From Siphonodentalium dalli (Eukaryota; Mollusca; Scaphopoda; Gadilida; Siphonodentaliidae): a stretch of DNA of 64,000 bases. The DNA lies in contig CP136065.1 in the NCBI GenBank assembly GCA_032622095.1, positions 63,161,094 to 63,225,093 on the forward strand, read 5' to 3'. The notes beneath the pieces were generated by a model. It did not search any database. It was not told where the DNA came from and worked only from the letters and a program-made list of their open reading frames with translations. Position numbers and translations under genes: made by a program. Position 1 is the stretch's first letter. The number at the start of each line of letters is the position of its first letter. Shown here piece after piece: positions 12,369 through 24,580 of this stretch.

Positions 12369-12739
12369 TTCTGAGAGAACTACTCATCAATGAGTATTAA
12401 GTATAGAAAGTATTAAACATGTGTTATTTGCTAATAAATATATTTTTGCCTAAGACGATTAGAGGACACGTCCTAGTCACTTAGAATACCAAATATTCCA
12501 GGTACAATACACTGACAAATTACAACACCGACGATGAGTCCCGAAAAACAAAATTGGTGCCAAGTGTGTGTCAAAGACACCACCAGGGATGCCATGGGAA
12601 GACGAAAAAACTCTGTGTAATGATTACTATACATTCGGCAAGAGTGGAAAACGGGAATCGTCATGGACCATTACCAATAAGTATATTACAATACGAATTG
12701 GCATTGGGATTGGAGGACAAGTGTGATCCACTTATGCTT

Positions 12740-12945
12740 ACCCTCCTCTCACAGCTGGTAAGGTGCTTGGTGCCAATTGAATCCGTCCAGCGATGGTTCG
12801 AATCCCGATGAAGGCGGATTTGTGTTCATGCAAAGAGAAGCTAATTTGAATCGAGTAGCTAGATAAGTTTGCCAGTTGCTTCCATGCGATTAATACATGA
12901 AAACGGACAACGTCGTGATATGGCCCGGCAGCTAAATCGACGACA
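12740..12945 (+). mobile_element. tRNA-derived SINE (copy 2)
   Basis: The A-box-like TCACAGCTGGTAAGGTGC (from about 12749) is followed by a good B box, GGTTCGAATCC (12795-12805). The body ends with CGTCGTGATATGGCCCGGCA and a GCTAAATCGAC tract (12912-12943), matching the complement of the tail at 47605-47640 (CGTCGTGATATGGCC, GCTAAAACGAC). The AATC tail itself is missing or eroded. Confidence 0.7.
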
Positions 12946-13504
12946 GACTCCATGGCTATTCACTTATGCCATGATGTGTGACACCTATACACTGTCATTC
13001 CGTCTAAGTATCCAACGTGTATAGTGAGGATTTGAGGAGGAGAGAGGAGTGATTCCACTCTAATAACCAATCGATCGACCAAACGTTTTTCATGCAGTGG
13101 GAATGGGATATGCCTGCGCTGAAGATCTTTTTATGATTGAAGCCAATAAAGCGTACACGTGAGCGCAGTATGGAAAGTTTGTCCACCACACCACCCGGCG
13201 ATTGTTTAGAGTTTTGTTCTACAAGTTGATCCAATGTATAAAGCGTGTGAGTTTGGAGCCGTGAAGTTGTGTTAGTTTTATACCACAAAGGTATAATTTA
13301 GAATATTTCTAACAAAAGGTTGCACCACGGGTGTATGGTGAAAATTGAAATATGGGCACGTTGGAAACCAAATTGTGAAATATAAATGTGATGTGATAAA
13401 CTACGGACGGAAATCCAACATTTTCAGATAAAGAAAGAGGGATAACTCTTGAACGGAAAATTTGAACAAACGTCAATGAACGATCTTTTGGGATGGGGGT
13501 ATAA

Positions 13505-13690
13505 ACATGATCGGTATCTCAGTGGTTAGACTTGTAGTCGCTGTAAACATAGCGACATGCGTTCGAATCACCGGCGAACTAGTTCGTCGTATCTAAACGC
13601 TAAAGACCTAGCTTATTGGGTGATTATTGACCGCTCTATCGTGAAACGCCCGAAATATGTCAGCATGCATTAGACTCGGTATTGCTCAAA
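13505..13690 (+). mobile_element. tRNA-derived SINE, a different head (copy 3)
   Basis: The A box TATCTCAGTGGTTAGAC (about 13515-13531) and the B box CGTTCGAATCACC (about 13560-13572) are at tRNA-like spacing. The downstream body does not obviously share the tail of copies 1 and 2, so this may be a separate SINE family. The 3' boundary is a guess. Confidence 0.55.
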
Positions 13691-13904
13691 TGGGGTAATA
13701 ATGTAGAATGCGTGTATTGCTTTATGTTAGAGAGATAAGTGATACAAGAAAACTAAGATGCATGCATCAGGTCGGCCGTGAACTATCTACCATCGAATTG
13801 TTTGTAGCTATCGATTATACATTTTGGAACACCTGTCTGTATGTATGTGTGTATGCACGAATGCATGTTTGTATGTGTTATAGACTCTAACACTGCTCGA
13901 CTGA

Positions 13905-14615
13905 TCCGACTCGGATTTGGTATTTAACGTGTCAACTTGACCTCGCTCATAGGCATGTTTCTGGACCTTGACCGATCCGACTAAAAAATTGTGTGTAGGA
14001 CTACTTCGATCCCGGGAGCAATATGGACGGGTCCAATTTCACGTGGGACCATGTTCTCGAACGTGTTGATATAGGCATGTTTCTGGACCAATTGAACAAT
14101 AGTTTGGCCAGACGCTGTATATACTGGGTACTGTCCAGATGGAGGCGATCACAAAAAAATCCCTAAATAGCCCGAACGAAGTCGAGTACATCAGCGAGTT
14201 TAATATATATTTTGGACATTTGTCTGTCTGTTTGTCTGTTAGCTATGGCCGGGAAAACTGCCGGACAGATTTGACGAAATTTGATACCTAGGGGAAATTA
14301 TTTCCAGGGAGTATTTTGGACGGGTCAAATCTTGATCCCGACCTGACTTTGACATTCAAAAAGATCAATTCAAGGTCAAATCTGGTAAAACGGAAGTATT
14401 TCAACGAAATTTAATACCTACTGTCACTTTTGTCCCCGGAGTGTTTCGGGTCGGGCGGATTTCGACGGGTACTTTTGTCGGGGAGTGTTTTGGACGGGTC
14501 AAATCGTGACCCGACATGACGTTCACCTTTAAAATGGTCAATTCAAGGTTAAATCGCGCAATTCTCCGAAAATCAGAGGGGAACATCCCGGACGAAGTCG
14601 GGTCCACCAGCTACT
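13905..14615. repeat. degenerate repeat block with Helitron-like 3' motifs
   Basis: Motifs recur within the block: GACGGGTC followed by AAAT or CAAT (about 14029, 14320, 14493), ATAGGCATGTTTCTGGACC (13951 and 14071) and CCCGAACGAAGTCGAGTACATCAG (about 14172), a near copy of CCCGGACGAAGTCGGGTCCACCAG (about 14588). The last pair resembles short-hairpin-plus-CT ends of Helitrons, and TGTCTGTCTG tracts sit near 14220. The exact CTRR end is not intact, so classification is tentative. Confidence 0.35.
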
Positions 14616-14829
14616 ATTATATATTTCTAGATTTAGTTAAAACTAAATACCTGTATATTGTACAAAGAAATGTTTGACAAATATATCTGTATCAATGTTA
14701 CCATACGGGTCATTAAAATAGATACGACGAAACAAATTTTGAAGGGTGCATGTATCAGGTAAATTTGTATATTTCAAATGAAGACAGGAATGCGGAAAGT
14801 TGAAGTACCTACGTAATACTGGCTATCCG

Positions 14830-16140
14830 AATGAAGAGATATACATGTATATATAAACCAAAAATAGAAGATGACTGCTGGCGACAATGTTTTCCAAAAA
14901 AATTCGATAGCTCCCATCTAGTTGTCAGCCCGAAGATCAATATGAAGTTTGGTGACTATCAGATGAGGGATATGTCTGTACAGTTGCTAAACAATTCAGT
15001 CATGCAAAAGATGATCAAACAGTAAGATACCAAATTGCTGCCTGTGGTAATGTTTTTTAACGAAATTCGGGAAAATTAGATTACTCTCACCCTGGTTATC
15101 CAGAAGATCATTGTGGAATCTGGTGACGATCGGACAAGGGGTGTCGTCTGTAGGATCAACCAAATTATTTAGCCATATAAATAGTAAAATTCAAGATCAC
15201 CGCTGGCAGTGATGTCTTCACAAGGACAGTTTGAGAACAAAATATGGCTCACATCTAGCGGTGACCCAAAATATCCACATGAGAAAATGTTCTCCAATAA
15301 AAGCTGGCTGCAGGGTGCGCCAATTGATTCAAATTCGAAATTTAGCAGGGTGTACTGCTTGTGGCCATGTTTTCCCCGCAAATTTGATAGAATGATGGAC
15401 AAAACCACTGAATCCGTTGAATCAATATACATGTATACATGGATTAATTTATATGCATTGTTATACACAGTACTGGTATATAAAGGTACTGAAAATAACA
15501 ATATTACTAGTATACACAAAATAAACCATATATCATGGCTATGGGTTCTAATATCCGAATATGACAGCTGAGAACTTGCTGTGAATTGAAGAGTGGTGGT
15601 GTCTCAAGTATATCTAACCCTCCACGTTAGAAACATGCCATTAAATGTCATAAGTATAATCTAGCTTGAGGACAGAAGTTATCCATAAAACCCCCCTTAA
15701 TTCAACCAGGTCCTCGCGCGATGTATGGTCGATCACATGATGATCTAGGGGGGGGTATAATTGTTGTATAAAAACAGCACTGCATGTAAATATAAAATAA
15801 AATAGTGCTACATCTTATTACAGATTATTGCCATATATAATCAGTGACTATACAGAGTCTGACAAAATAAAGTTTCAGTGACACTCTATCCGAAGAGGGG
15901 AATAATTTCATCTGTTACAGTCAATGGAGCAATTATGAATCTGGAAAGGTGAAATTTCTAAGTAATACTAGATATCGACATGACGCGATAACATATAACG
16001 TAAATGCAATATGGCCGCTGGCGACCATTTTTTCCTATAAAATTAAAAAAAATATTTGATAGCTCTCATCTGATAGATCAATATCAAGATAAATATGAAG
16101 TTTGGTGATGATCGGATGAGTGAAATGGACTGTGCTAAAC
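14830..16140. repeat. several diverged copies of one repeat unit
   Basis: Blocks at about 14870-15015, 15035-15150, 15190-15290 and 16007-16140 share GGCGACxATGTTTTCC, an AAATTCGATAGCTC-like block, an AAGATCAATATGAAG-like block and TTTGGTGACTATCxGATGAG. Spacing is irregular. The open frames here are incidental. Confidence 0.5.
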
Positions 16141-16152
16141 GGTTTAGTAATG

Positions 16153-16470
16153 CTTAAAAAGATTCTTACCTTAATATTTTTATGTTCACTTTGTAAACTT
16201 CACTGAGTCATCTTTGTCATGTATTGAGTTCAATATCTTTTATTAACAGTTTATAAATCATGTATGTCTCATGTTTGTTATTTTAATTTATGTGTTTATT
16301 ATCATTAAATAAAGTTGCATTCCTTAAAAAGATTCTTACCTCAATGTTTTTATGTTCACTTTATAAACTCCACTGAGTCATCTTTGTCATGTATTGAATT
16401 TGATATCTTTTGTTAACTGTTTATAAATTATGTATGTCTCGTGTTCGTTATTATATTATATACACTTTAT
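16153..16470. repeat. 170-bp tandem duplication
   Basis: CTTAAAAAGATTCTTACC begins at 16153 and again at 16323, so the period is 170 bp. The copies share TTTTATGTTCACTTTxTAAAC, CACTGAGTCATCTTTGTCAT and AAATxATGTATGTCTC. The first copy ends in ATTAAATAAAGTTGCATTCC, which resembles the polyadenylation-signal end of a LINE 3' UTR; the second is truncated. Confidence 0.75.
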
Positions 16471-16479
16471 AGTGTGTTT

Positions 16480-18050
16480 CGGAACGAACAAAAATTAATA
16501 AAATCAACAAATTTGTAAATTTAAAAACAATTCAAACGTTGTTGTATTCCATGTCCCAGCCCGGACATATACACCAAATTTCAATAATATTCATTGAGAA
16601 ACAACGGACCAAACGCCATATAGCACCCCGTATACATCTTTTATTCCGAGCTGGCCTTTTATTCCGAGTTGGCACACGTCGATGGGGCGAGTTAGCCCTG
16701 AGGCGAGTACGCCGATTCCGACAGCTTCTCTATTTGCAGCAGGTATACGTTTACGCTGATTTACGCGTAATTTAATTTACAAAGTTCCCCAATTGGTATC
16801 GTAAATAGAGCGACCTTATTTGACAGAGAATGCCTCTGTTATTGATTATCAAGTTGCTATACATTAAAAACGACAAATTCACATGCTCGTTCAAGCGCAG
16901 TAGTCTATTTTCCCCATGTTAAAGGACATCCACAAATACTAAATAACGCTAACCTACTGCGAATGTTTGACACGACAACTGTTAACATATTTGGGCTGAA
17001 TTCATCTGACGCGGTATTATTCCTCAAAATAAACAACAAAACCATCGTTACTTGGAAATGTAGTTTGGGCTAACATTTACATAAATCCTCCACAGTATTT
17101 ATCCGACACACACGTCAGATGAAAAACATACATGAAGTAAACGGCCAAATTGGCCGAAATAATCCTCATTATTAGCATTACTATCCCCATAGCAATATCA
17201 TAGTAACATGTTGCAAGTTATGTGTAATATTGGCTAAATATGGCGTAGTCACGTGGAAGAACACTGTTGCCAAGTTGCAACGAAAACATGCATATTTTCA
17301 ATGATTACATACATGTTGGAGTTAGAACTGTATGGACCATGGTCGTATGTGTATACTCTGTAAGAGGGCTATGGTTAGTTGCATGCGTCATTAACTTGAT
17401 CTGTACTGTCCTGCGGTCACATATAATTGATCCTAAACTGATTGTACTCTGAACTGACTGAGTACACCACTCTGTGTAATTGTATTATCTTAATCGACCA
17501 TCATTTTTCGTTGGCCCAATTTCCGTCCAATTTCACTTCCACCAAACATGATAAGTGTTCACCGATTGGAGAGGTTAGGATGTGGTGTTCTCTGGAATTT
17601 GCAACACAAAACCGTAGTCACGATTCCTTATACTCCAAAATCACCGCCTATTTCCGGCGGTTATAACGGCACGTGACACTTTATATTCTTTATGAAAACG
17701 GTTATCGCGCGTCAATATTGTTGACAATATAGTGCTATTTTCAGATGTCCTTGTATGTACATTGCCATATATAGTTTATAATTATCGTCGTTATATGGCT
17801 CTGTCGCTAGACCGGCATTAAAACCTAAAAAGCAAACATAGCACATGTGAGTATTCCGACTTAGTTAGGGTTTATCGTAGTTTTAGCAGCCATGTCATGC
17901 CATGTTAAGGATCTCAACGGATACATAAATATCTATATAAGGGCTTTACATACATATACTCATGGAAGATATACGGAAGTTCACTACTAGTTTTCGCTTT
18001 CATGTACAGATATTTTCAAACAAAGTTGTTGAAACTCCAGATTATATCTA
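16480..18050. other. non-coding stretch without recognisable gene
   Basis: Nothing nameable. A short 18-bp duplication (TTTTATTCCGAGCTGGCC / TTTTATTCCGAGTTGGCA) sits at about 16638-16675. No exon could be supported on either strand. Confidence 0.4.
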
Positions 18051-18059
18051 CATAATTTT

Positions 18060-18856
18060 TAGTGGCCTGCGAATCGGCACATTTCCGCTGATTCGAAATC
18101 GGGTGGCTAATATCGATATCGAATCGAATCTCGAATCGAATCGGCAACAACGGTGCATAGCGTATAGGTCATCAAATTTGTTCCTATACTGCGTCGGGAA
18201 GTTTCAGTTAACCTGTATGTATTTTGAAATAAAATACAAAATATACGTGAATATAATTGTACAGAATCTGATTATAAGAATATAATTAACCTAAATTGGT
18301 TCAGTGTGCGCTTGTGAGCAAAATAGATATTCAGTTTGCGGTAATCGTTATATTAATCATCTCAAGTATCATTGTGCGCACACTATGACCGTTATAGGAG
18401 TCCGTTCGCGACCCTACAACCATTCGATCGGGCCATATTGTGACAAAATCAATTAGCAGTCGGTGCACAGCGTGACCATGCTCCTACACACCCGATGACT
18501 TATACTAGTACCAGGATTATTCAGATCGCGAGAACAAAATCGCACTCCGATAACGCAATTAACATAACCAGCTACCAGTCATACAAATGTTAGGCCATTT
18601 GTGACAGCTTGTTTCTTATGTGCGCTTTTTTGGCGTGACACACCCTTTACTAATTTAACACACCGCATGTGTGCCGTAGAATATGGCGCATGCATACCAT
18701 TCCTAAATGTAGTTAATGATCCACAGCACAATCTCCGCAACCATAGTTCAGTGATGGAGATATGTTGGATAACGCCAACTTTTTCGAATCAGGGGTTCGA
18801 CATCACACACGTGATATCGACATCGAATCGAATCTCGAATATTCGCAGGACCCTAG
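18060..18856. mobile_element. non-autonomous hAT-like element with CGAAT-rich subterminal repeats
   Basis: The left end TAGTGGCCTGCGAAT (18060-18074) is inverted at the right end (complement of 18842-18856 region: TAGGGTCCTGCGAAT). The flanks carry TAATTTTT (18053-18060) and TAATTTTG (18857-18864), a 7-of-8 target-site duplication. Inside both ends lie matching runs (TCGAATCGAATCTCGAAT at about 18119-18140 and 18824-18842), probably transposase-binding subterminal repeats. The 8-bp duplication and TAGGG/CAGGG-type end suggest hAT. No transposase frame is present. Confidence 0.7.
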
Positions 18857-19558
18857 TAATTTTGGAGAAGGAATAAATTAGGTCGATCAATTTATATAAT
18901 ATTTTGTATTGTCTTATTTGCTCTGGAAAAAAGAACTTAGCAGTCTTCTTCTTCTTCTTCTTCCGATACAATACAACTCCCAGCAGAAGGCTTCTGTGGG
19001 AATATTATCGCATAATCATAGCAATTTTTCAGCTGTCTTTATTTTTACCTTCCATGTTCTTAAATACTACAACTTGAATACGTATTCGGTGTGTTTATCA
19101 TCCTATTTGGATTCTGTGAACCGGAACCGTAGCAAAAGCTAGTATAATTATAGCATTAAAACCACAACGGGATTTAATAAAAAACACCACTTATTGTTGT
19201 ACAGTAATATGCTGTTTGAACAGGTGATCCAATTTTCTTCTGAGCAATAAACGATCAAACCAGTGTTCCAGATGCATATGCATGTATCTATAGTCCTTAT
19301 ACATATGAATGTCATGTATTTATTAGTCGAGGTCTCTTCACTGTTGTGTCCCATGTGGAGCGGGGTTTAACCCGCATCAGGTAACCCACACATGGTGGAA
19401 ATGTAAACCCATACGTATTCCGACGCATAACAAGGTCATTTATAAATCTCAAAACAATCAGGAGAAATGCATTCGAGACGGGCAGCATACCAGCCAAGAT
19501 ATCCACCAAGCTTAAATGACAGAAATACAAATTTAATCGGAGACGCATCTATATAAAT

Positions 19559-19987
19559 TTAAAGCCACATGGCGGTTTGCGCTCGGAAATACACATAATA
19601 GTATTCGCTTTTGAATTTTTCTCAGTATCGAAATAGGTCGATAAATATCTGAACTACCTTTCCGAGCATTATGTAGCTCAAAAATACGTACTGACTAATA
19701 CAAAATACAACTGTAAATACGGTGTTTGGGTCCCAAACACAAAACAGCCATTTGCGCGACATGGAACAGAAAAGAGCGTTCCGTGGTAGTCTATTCTTGA
19801 TATGATACCAATAAAGACCGTTTATCTTACTTCTGGCGAAAAGTTGAAAACGGCTAAAAAATGGCTGTGACTTTGGCAAGTGTTTTTCAGAGCATATGAA
19901 GCCGGTATATCAATAGTTCGTTTATTTATCGACCTACCGTATCCGTCGCTCCAAATTTGGAGGTTCGAATGAGCCATGTCCGTTTAA
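19559..19987. mobile_element. ~440-bp interspersed repeat with imperfect inverted ends (copy B)
   Basis: Same orientation and block order as copy A at 11086-11530, with start TTAAAGCCACATGGCGGTTT and end GAGCCATGTCCGTTTAA. Internal identity is moderate with small indels, so the copies are old. Confidence 0.65.
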
Positions 19988-20209
19988 AGAAATAAGAATA
20001 TCAGATATATTGCTAGGTTTAATCGCACGCCTGAACATTACAAATCGCCTCAACGTGACCAAATTGTTCACTGTCACAGAAATATTTGTTCATTGTAGTT
20101 GGACGTAAAAGGAATAAACCAAAAACATGTCAAATGTATGTACGATGGAAACTAAATTGAAGCTGTTAATCATTTTAATTATTTCGGCATTGTTCTAACT
20201 AAATCCTAC

Positions 20210-20450
20210 GACTCTCTGATGCGAAAGAAAAAGCGCTCGCTACAAAATCAATATACCCATTACCAAGGCATGAACACATTGTCTGTCAATTAAGAATGAG
20301 TCTGAACTCTTTGAGTTACAAGTGCTGCCAATTCTCACTTACGACTGTGAAATTTGGGGTTTCGGAAATAACGACACCAGAGAATGTTCACCGGGAATTT
20401 ATAAGGCACATTTTGAAGCTTAAAGGTACTCAAACACTCCTAAACTACTA
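20210..20450 (+). pseudogene. LINE reverse transcriptase crumb (post-palm region)
   Basis: In one frame the sequence at about 20325-20385 reads LPILTYDCEIWGFGNNDT; in another frame it continues at about 20380-20425 as VHREFIRHILKLK. This is the conserved LLYG-x-E-x-WG ... VH-x-x-F-x-K-x-x-L region located after the catalytic palm of a LINE RT family. One frameshift separates the halves and no catalytic residues are present. The family appears to be the same as at 38558-38850 and 59388-60470. Confidence 0.6.
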
Positions 20451-21011
20451 TTTCTTTGGCTTCGGGGGTAAAAAAATATTTGATTCGAGCCGAGGAACCT
20501 AACCATCAAAGTTCAGAGTGATCAGATATCGATTTTTGTAGTTTGTTATTTCAACTTTTTGTGGCCCAGAAACAAGCCGTCAATAGGATGGACTCGGTAA
20601 AAATTGCGGATGAAGATGGACAACTCTAAAAACAAGCGGTAATACGGCCAAATTTCGTGAATATTCAAGTGATAATACGGCCATATTTCGTTGAACAAAA
20701 TGTTGACAAATAACACGTTTTGGGAAATTGGATACCATAGTTGACAGTGGTTGGTTAGCATTATTTTGTTGCAATTAATCGATTCTGATAACTAAAGTGT
20801 ATTTTGAAGAAATGTTGTTGTTATATCTTGAAAATATGGGGACCCTCTGATCGGATTGAATACCTTTAAACACTCAATGCCAAATTACATGATATATGGC
20901 GACAGTGGATAACCACCAATCGATGTAACTACCTCTGGATCAGAAAGATCAGCATTGTTTTAATAAACTGTGGTCAGAGACGTCACTTATCTACTAGGTA
21001 TTTATCAAACC

Positions 21012-22575
21012 GAGATAGTATTATCGAGTACGTTAAGTGTAGCCTTATCAGCAATTACAGTATTCTCGAGTACGTGAAGTGTAGCCTTATCAGCAATTAC
21101 AGTATTCTCGAGTACGTGAAGTGTAGCCTTATCAGCAATTACAGTATTATCGAGTACGTGAAGTGTAGCCTTATCAGCAAGTACAGTATGATCGAATACG
21201 TGAAGTGTAGCCTTATCAGCAATTACAGTATTATAGAGTACGTGAAGTGTAGCCTTATCAGCAAGCACAATATTCTCGAGTACGTGCAGTGTAGCCTTAT
21301 CAGCAATTACAGTATGATCGAGTACGTGAAGTGTAGCCTTATCAGCAAGTACAGTATGATCGAATACGTGAAGTGTAGCCTTATCAGCAATTACAGTATT
21401 ATAGAGTACGTGAAGTGTAGCCTTATCAGCAAGCACAATATTCTCGAGTACGTGAAGTGTAGCCTTATCAGAAATTACAGTATTCTCGAGTACGTTAAGT
21501 GTAGCCTTATCAGCAATTACAGTATTCTCGAGTACGTGAAGTGTAGCCTTATCAGCAATTACAGTATTCTCGAGTACGTGAAGTGTAGCCTTATCAGCAA
21601 TTACAGTATTCTCGAGTACGTGAAGTGTAGCCTTATCAGCAATTACAGTATTATCGAGTACGTTAAGTGTAGCCTTATCAGAAATTACAGTATTCTCGAG
21701 TACGTTAAGTGTAGCCTTATCAGCAATTACAGTATTATCGAGTACGTGAAATGTAGAATTATCAGCAATTACAGTATTATCGAGTACGTGAAGTGTAGCC
21801 TTATCAGCAATTACAGTATTCTCGAGTACGTGAAGTGTAGCCTTATCAGCAATTACAGTATTCTCGAGTACGTGAAGTGTAGACTTATCAGCAATTACAG
21901 TATTATAGAGTACGTGAAGTGTAGCCTTATCAGCAATTACAGTATTCTCGAGTACGTGAAGTGTAGCCTTATCAGCAATTACAGTATTAATTATCGAGTA
22001 CGTTAAGTGTAGCATTATCAGCAATTACAGAATTCTCGAGTACGTGAAGTGTAGCCTTATCAACAATTACAGTATTATCAAGTACGTGAAGTGTAGCCTT
22101 ATCAACAATTACAGTATTCTCGAGTACGTGAAGTGTAGCCTTATCAGCCATTACAGTATGATCGAGTACGTGAAGTGTAGCCTTATCAGCAAGTACAGTA
22201 TGATCGAATACGTGAAGTGTAGCTTTATCAGCAATTACAGTATTATAGAGTACGTGAAGTGTAGCCTTATCAGCAAGCACAATATTCTCGAGTACGTGAA
22301 GTGTAGCCTTATCAGAAATTACAGTATTCTCGAGTACGTGAAGTGTAGACTTATCAGCAATTACAGTATTATAGAGTACGTGAAGTGTAGCCGTATCAGC
22401 AAGTACAATATGATCGAGTACGTGAAGTATGGCATTATCAGCAATTACAGTATGATCAGGTACGTGAAGTGTAGCCTTATCAACAAGTACAGTATGATCG
22501 AATAGGTGAAGTGTAGCCTTATCAGCAATTACAGTATTATCGAGTACGTGAAGTGTAGCCTTGTCAGCAATTACA
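21012..22575. repeat. 42-bp minisatellite, about 37 units
   Basis: A 42-bp unit (GTACGTGAAGTGTAGCCTTA then TCAGCAATTACAGTATTCTC and GA) repeats head to tail with few substitutions. Because 42 is divisible by three, long frames exist on both strands: minus 21005-22024 (339 residues) and 21987-22625 (212), plus 21074-22006 (310). A 4-bp insertion near 21988 splits the frames. A three-unit higher-order block (variants CAGTATGATCGAATACG, ATTATAGAGTACG, AGCACAATATTCTCG) recurs near 21170, 21338 and 22186. On the minus strand every intact unit contains TGATAAGG, matching the GATA-factor consensus. There is no signal peptide, codon bias or splice context that supports translation; I regard it as a satellite. 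Confidence 0.95.
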
Positions 22576-22696
22576 GAATCAGTACGCAAAATGACATAAA
22601 ACACGACCTTAATTTCGAAGAACATTAAAAAACCCTTGACGACAGAAATATAATTACATTATTAGTGTATTACTATTATTGCTATTATTATTGTAT

Positions 22697-23070
22697 TCAG
22701 CGTCGGAGGGGCCTGCGGCCCCATTGTGTATTAATGGATTGCGGCCCCTGTGCGCTTCGGGCACATTTTGATCTTAGACAGAGGCATGATCATTTAAACA
22801 GTTTGATTTTTTTATAATTATATTAAAATGTTTTGTTTTTTTAGATTGAGCTGCTTGCTCAAATTAACAAACATATTTGATTTTGATTTCTTTAAATAAA
22901 AAATTATAGCTAATTTATTTTTAATCAGAATTTGGAAAAGAGTTACGTTATGACCTCCGTCACGTTAACCCGAGTCACCACACCAAATTTGGTTGAAAAC
23001 GGTCCAGAGGTCTAGGAGAAATCCGGACAGACAGACGGACGGACATATCCTACTCTTTTATATATATAGA
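22697..23070 (-). mobile_element. short non-autonomous Helitron (minus strand)
   Basis: On the minus strand the 5' end reads TCTATATATATAAAAGAG (complement of 23053-23070), preceded by A, followed by a GTCCGTCCGTCTGTCTGTCC tract. The 3' end has a perfect 6-bp hairpin, GGGGCC-GCA-GGCCCC (complement of 22708-22722), then 7 bases and CTGA (complement of 22697-22700), fitting the CTRR rule. The base after CTGA is A rather than the expected T, so the terminus may be off or mutated. Its 5' part (ACCAAATTTGGTGTGGTGAC followed by TCGGG) matches the Helitron at 52867. Confidence 0.65.
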
Positions 23071-23792
23071 TCAATATACAGTTCATTGTATAGAACAAGC
23101 AATCATATATTGCCAATTGAAACCAGCCGATGGTCAAGAATGTGCACACACAATATTCAATGACTTCCAACATCGTACATTGTACATCGAAAAGAGAATT
23201 TTTTTCGGTCGTTATGAAACAGTCCACGAAATGTTCGTGATGCGTTGATGCGTTTGTTAGATGATACTTTCGGTGGAGCGAAAATAATTAAATTTTCATC
23301 CGAATTAATTCCAATTATTAGCGACCGACAGCTCTCGCATTACGCTGAAACCTTATTCACACTTCTCATTTTCCAGAGAAACTTGTATGGAAGCGAGCCT
23401 GTCGAGAAGCCTCCATCTTTCATTACAAACGTGAATTATCCTCCCATGTTATTTCAAATTCCCAGTTAACCAAATGCACGCGGTTCACGGTAAATATTCA
23501 ATGTCTGACCCAGGGAGAACGTGTGCGAAATATTCTGCCGAGAAAAGGACATTTATCTTAGTAGCTCAGATTTATATCTGTATTTTTCCCACTATACTAT
23601 TCTTTTTCCTATATGTTTGTTTTATGTCATTTATGTAACTATTCATATGATAGAGGATATATACGTTCCAATGATGTATTCGTATCGATCAAATATAATT
23701 GTTATTAATAATATATTGAACATGACATTTTTGGCTAAGTTGTGTAAACTATGTGAATCTATCCGAAATATTAATCGGGTCATCAAGACTAC

Positions 23793-23799
23793 TTGGTGC

Positions 23800-23831
<32 letters not shown>

Positions 23832-24260
23832 GTGGTGATGCTGATGAGTGTTTTGATGATTATGATCGACGACGATGATGATGATGACGACTACGATGAT
23901 GATCGTGAGGAAGAGGACGATGCTGGTGATGATTATGATGATGACCAGACGACGACGTTGATGAAGATGATGCTCGCGAGGAAGAGGATGATGGTGATGA
24001 TGACGATGATGATGATGATGCTGATGATGATGAGTGTTTTGATGATGATTATGATCGACGATGATGATGACGGCGACGATGTTGATCGTGAGGAAGGGGA
24101 CGATGCTGGTGATTATTATGATGATGACCAGGCGGCGACGGTGATGAAGATGATGATCGCGGGGAAGAGGACGAAGGTTATGACGGTGATGAATATGATG
24201 TGATGAGCACGAGGAGAATAATGATGATGATGGTGGTGGTGATGATGTGGTGATAAAAAT
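23793..24260. repeat. degenerate GAT/ATG trinucleotide repeat
   Basis: Long interrupted (GAT)n with two similar ~220-bp halves, each carrying a GTGTTTTGATGAT and GATCGTGAGGAAG landmark (about 23849 and 24033; 23904 and 24085). The 136-residue Met/Asp-rich frame here is an artefact of the repeat. Confidence 0.9.
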
Positions 24261-24399
24261 CGCGAGGATGAAGTAACCGGCCGGGCTATTATGAGAAGAA
24301 AAAAACGGGGTATAGTGTGTCTATTGTATATATATATGTCATGTCAGTCTGTATATCTGCTGTCCATCTTTCTTTAAAAAAAAACACATTTTGTTTTCT

Positions 24400-24580
24400 C
24401 AATGCGTGCGTGCGTGCGTGCGTGCGTGCGTAAGTACGTACATACATACATACATGCATGTATGCTTACATGCATGCATGCAAAATGCCATGGCTGTATG
24501 TATGCATGTTCACTAATACATGCGTGCGTACGTACATTTAAACACATGTATACGTACATACGTTCATGCGTACACACAGA
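24400..24580. repeat. TGCG/TACA/TGCA tetranucleotide repeat tract
   Basis: (GCGT)n followed by (CATA)n, (CATG)n and mixed CGTA/CATA units. Pure simple sequence with no coding signal. Confidence 0.9.

Noticed and set aside
21012-22575. CRISPR-like direct repeat array
   Set aside because: Units are contiguous with no unique spacers, and the genome is eukaryotic. The same applies to the 32-bp array at 33782-35220.
21005-22625. Long repeat-encoded proteins on both strands of the 42-bp array
   Set aside because: The frames exist only because the unit length is a multiple of three; both strands are open equally, and no splice or start context supports either.
23793-24203. Met/Asp-rich 136-residue protein
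   Set aside because: It is a translation of a degenerate GAT microsatellite.
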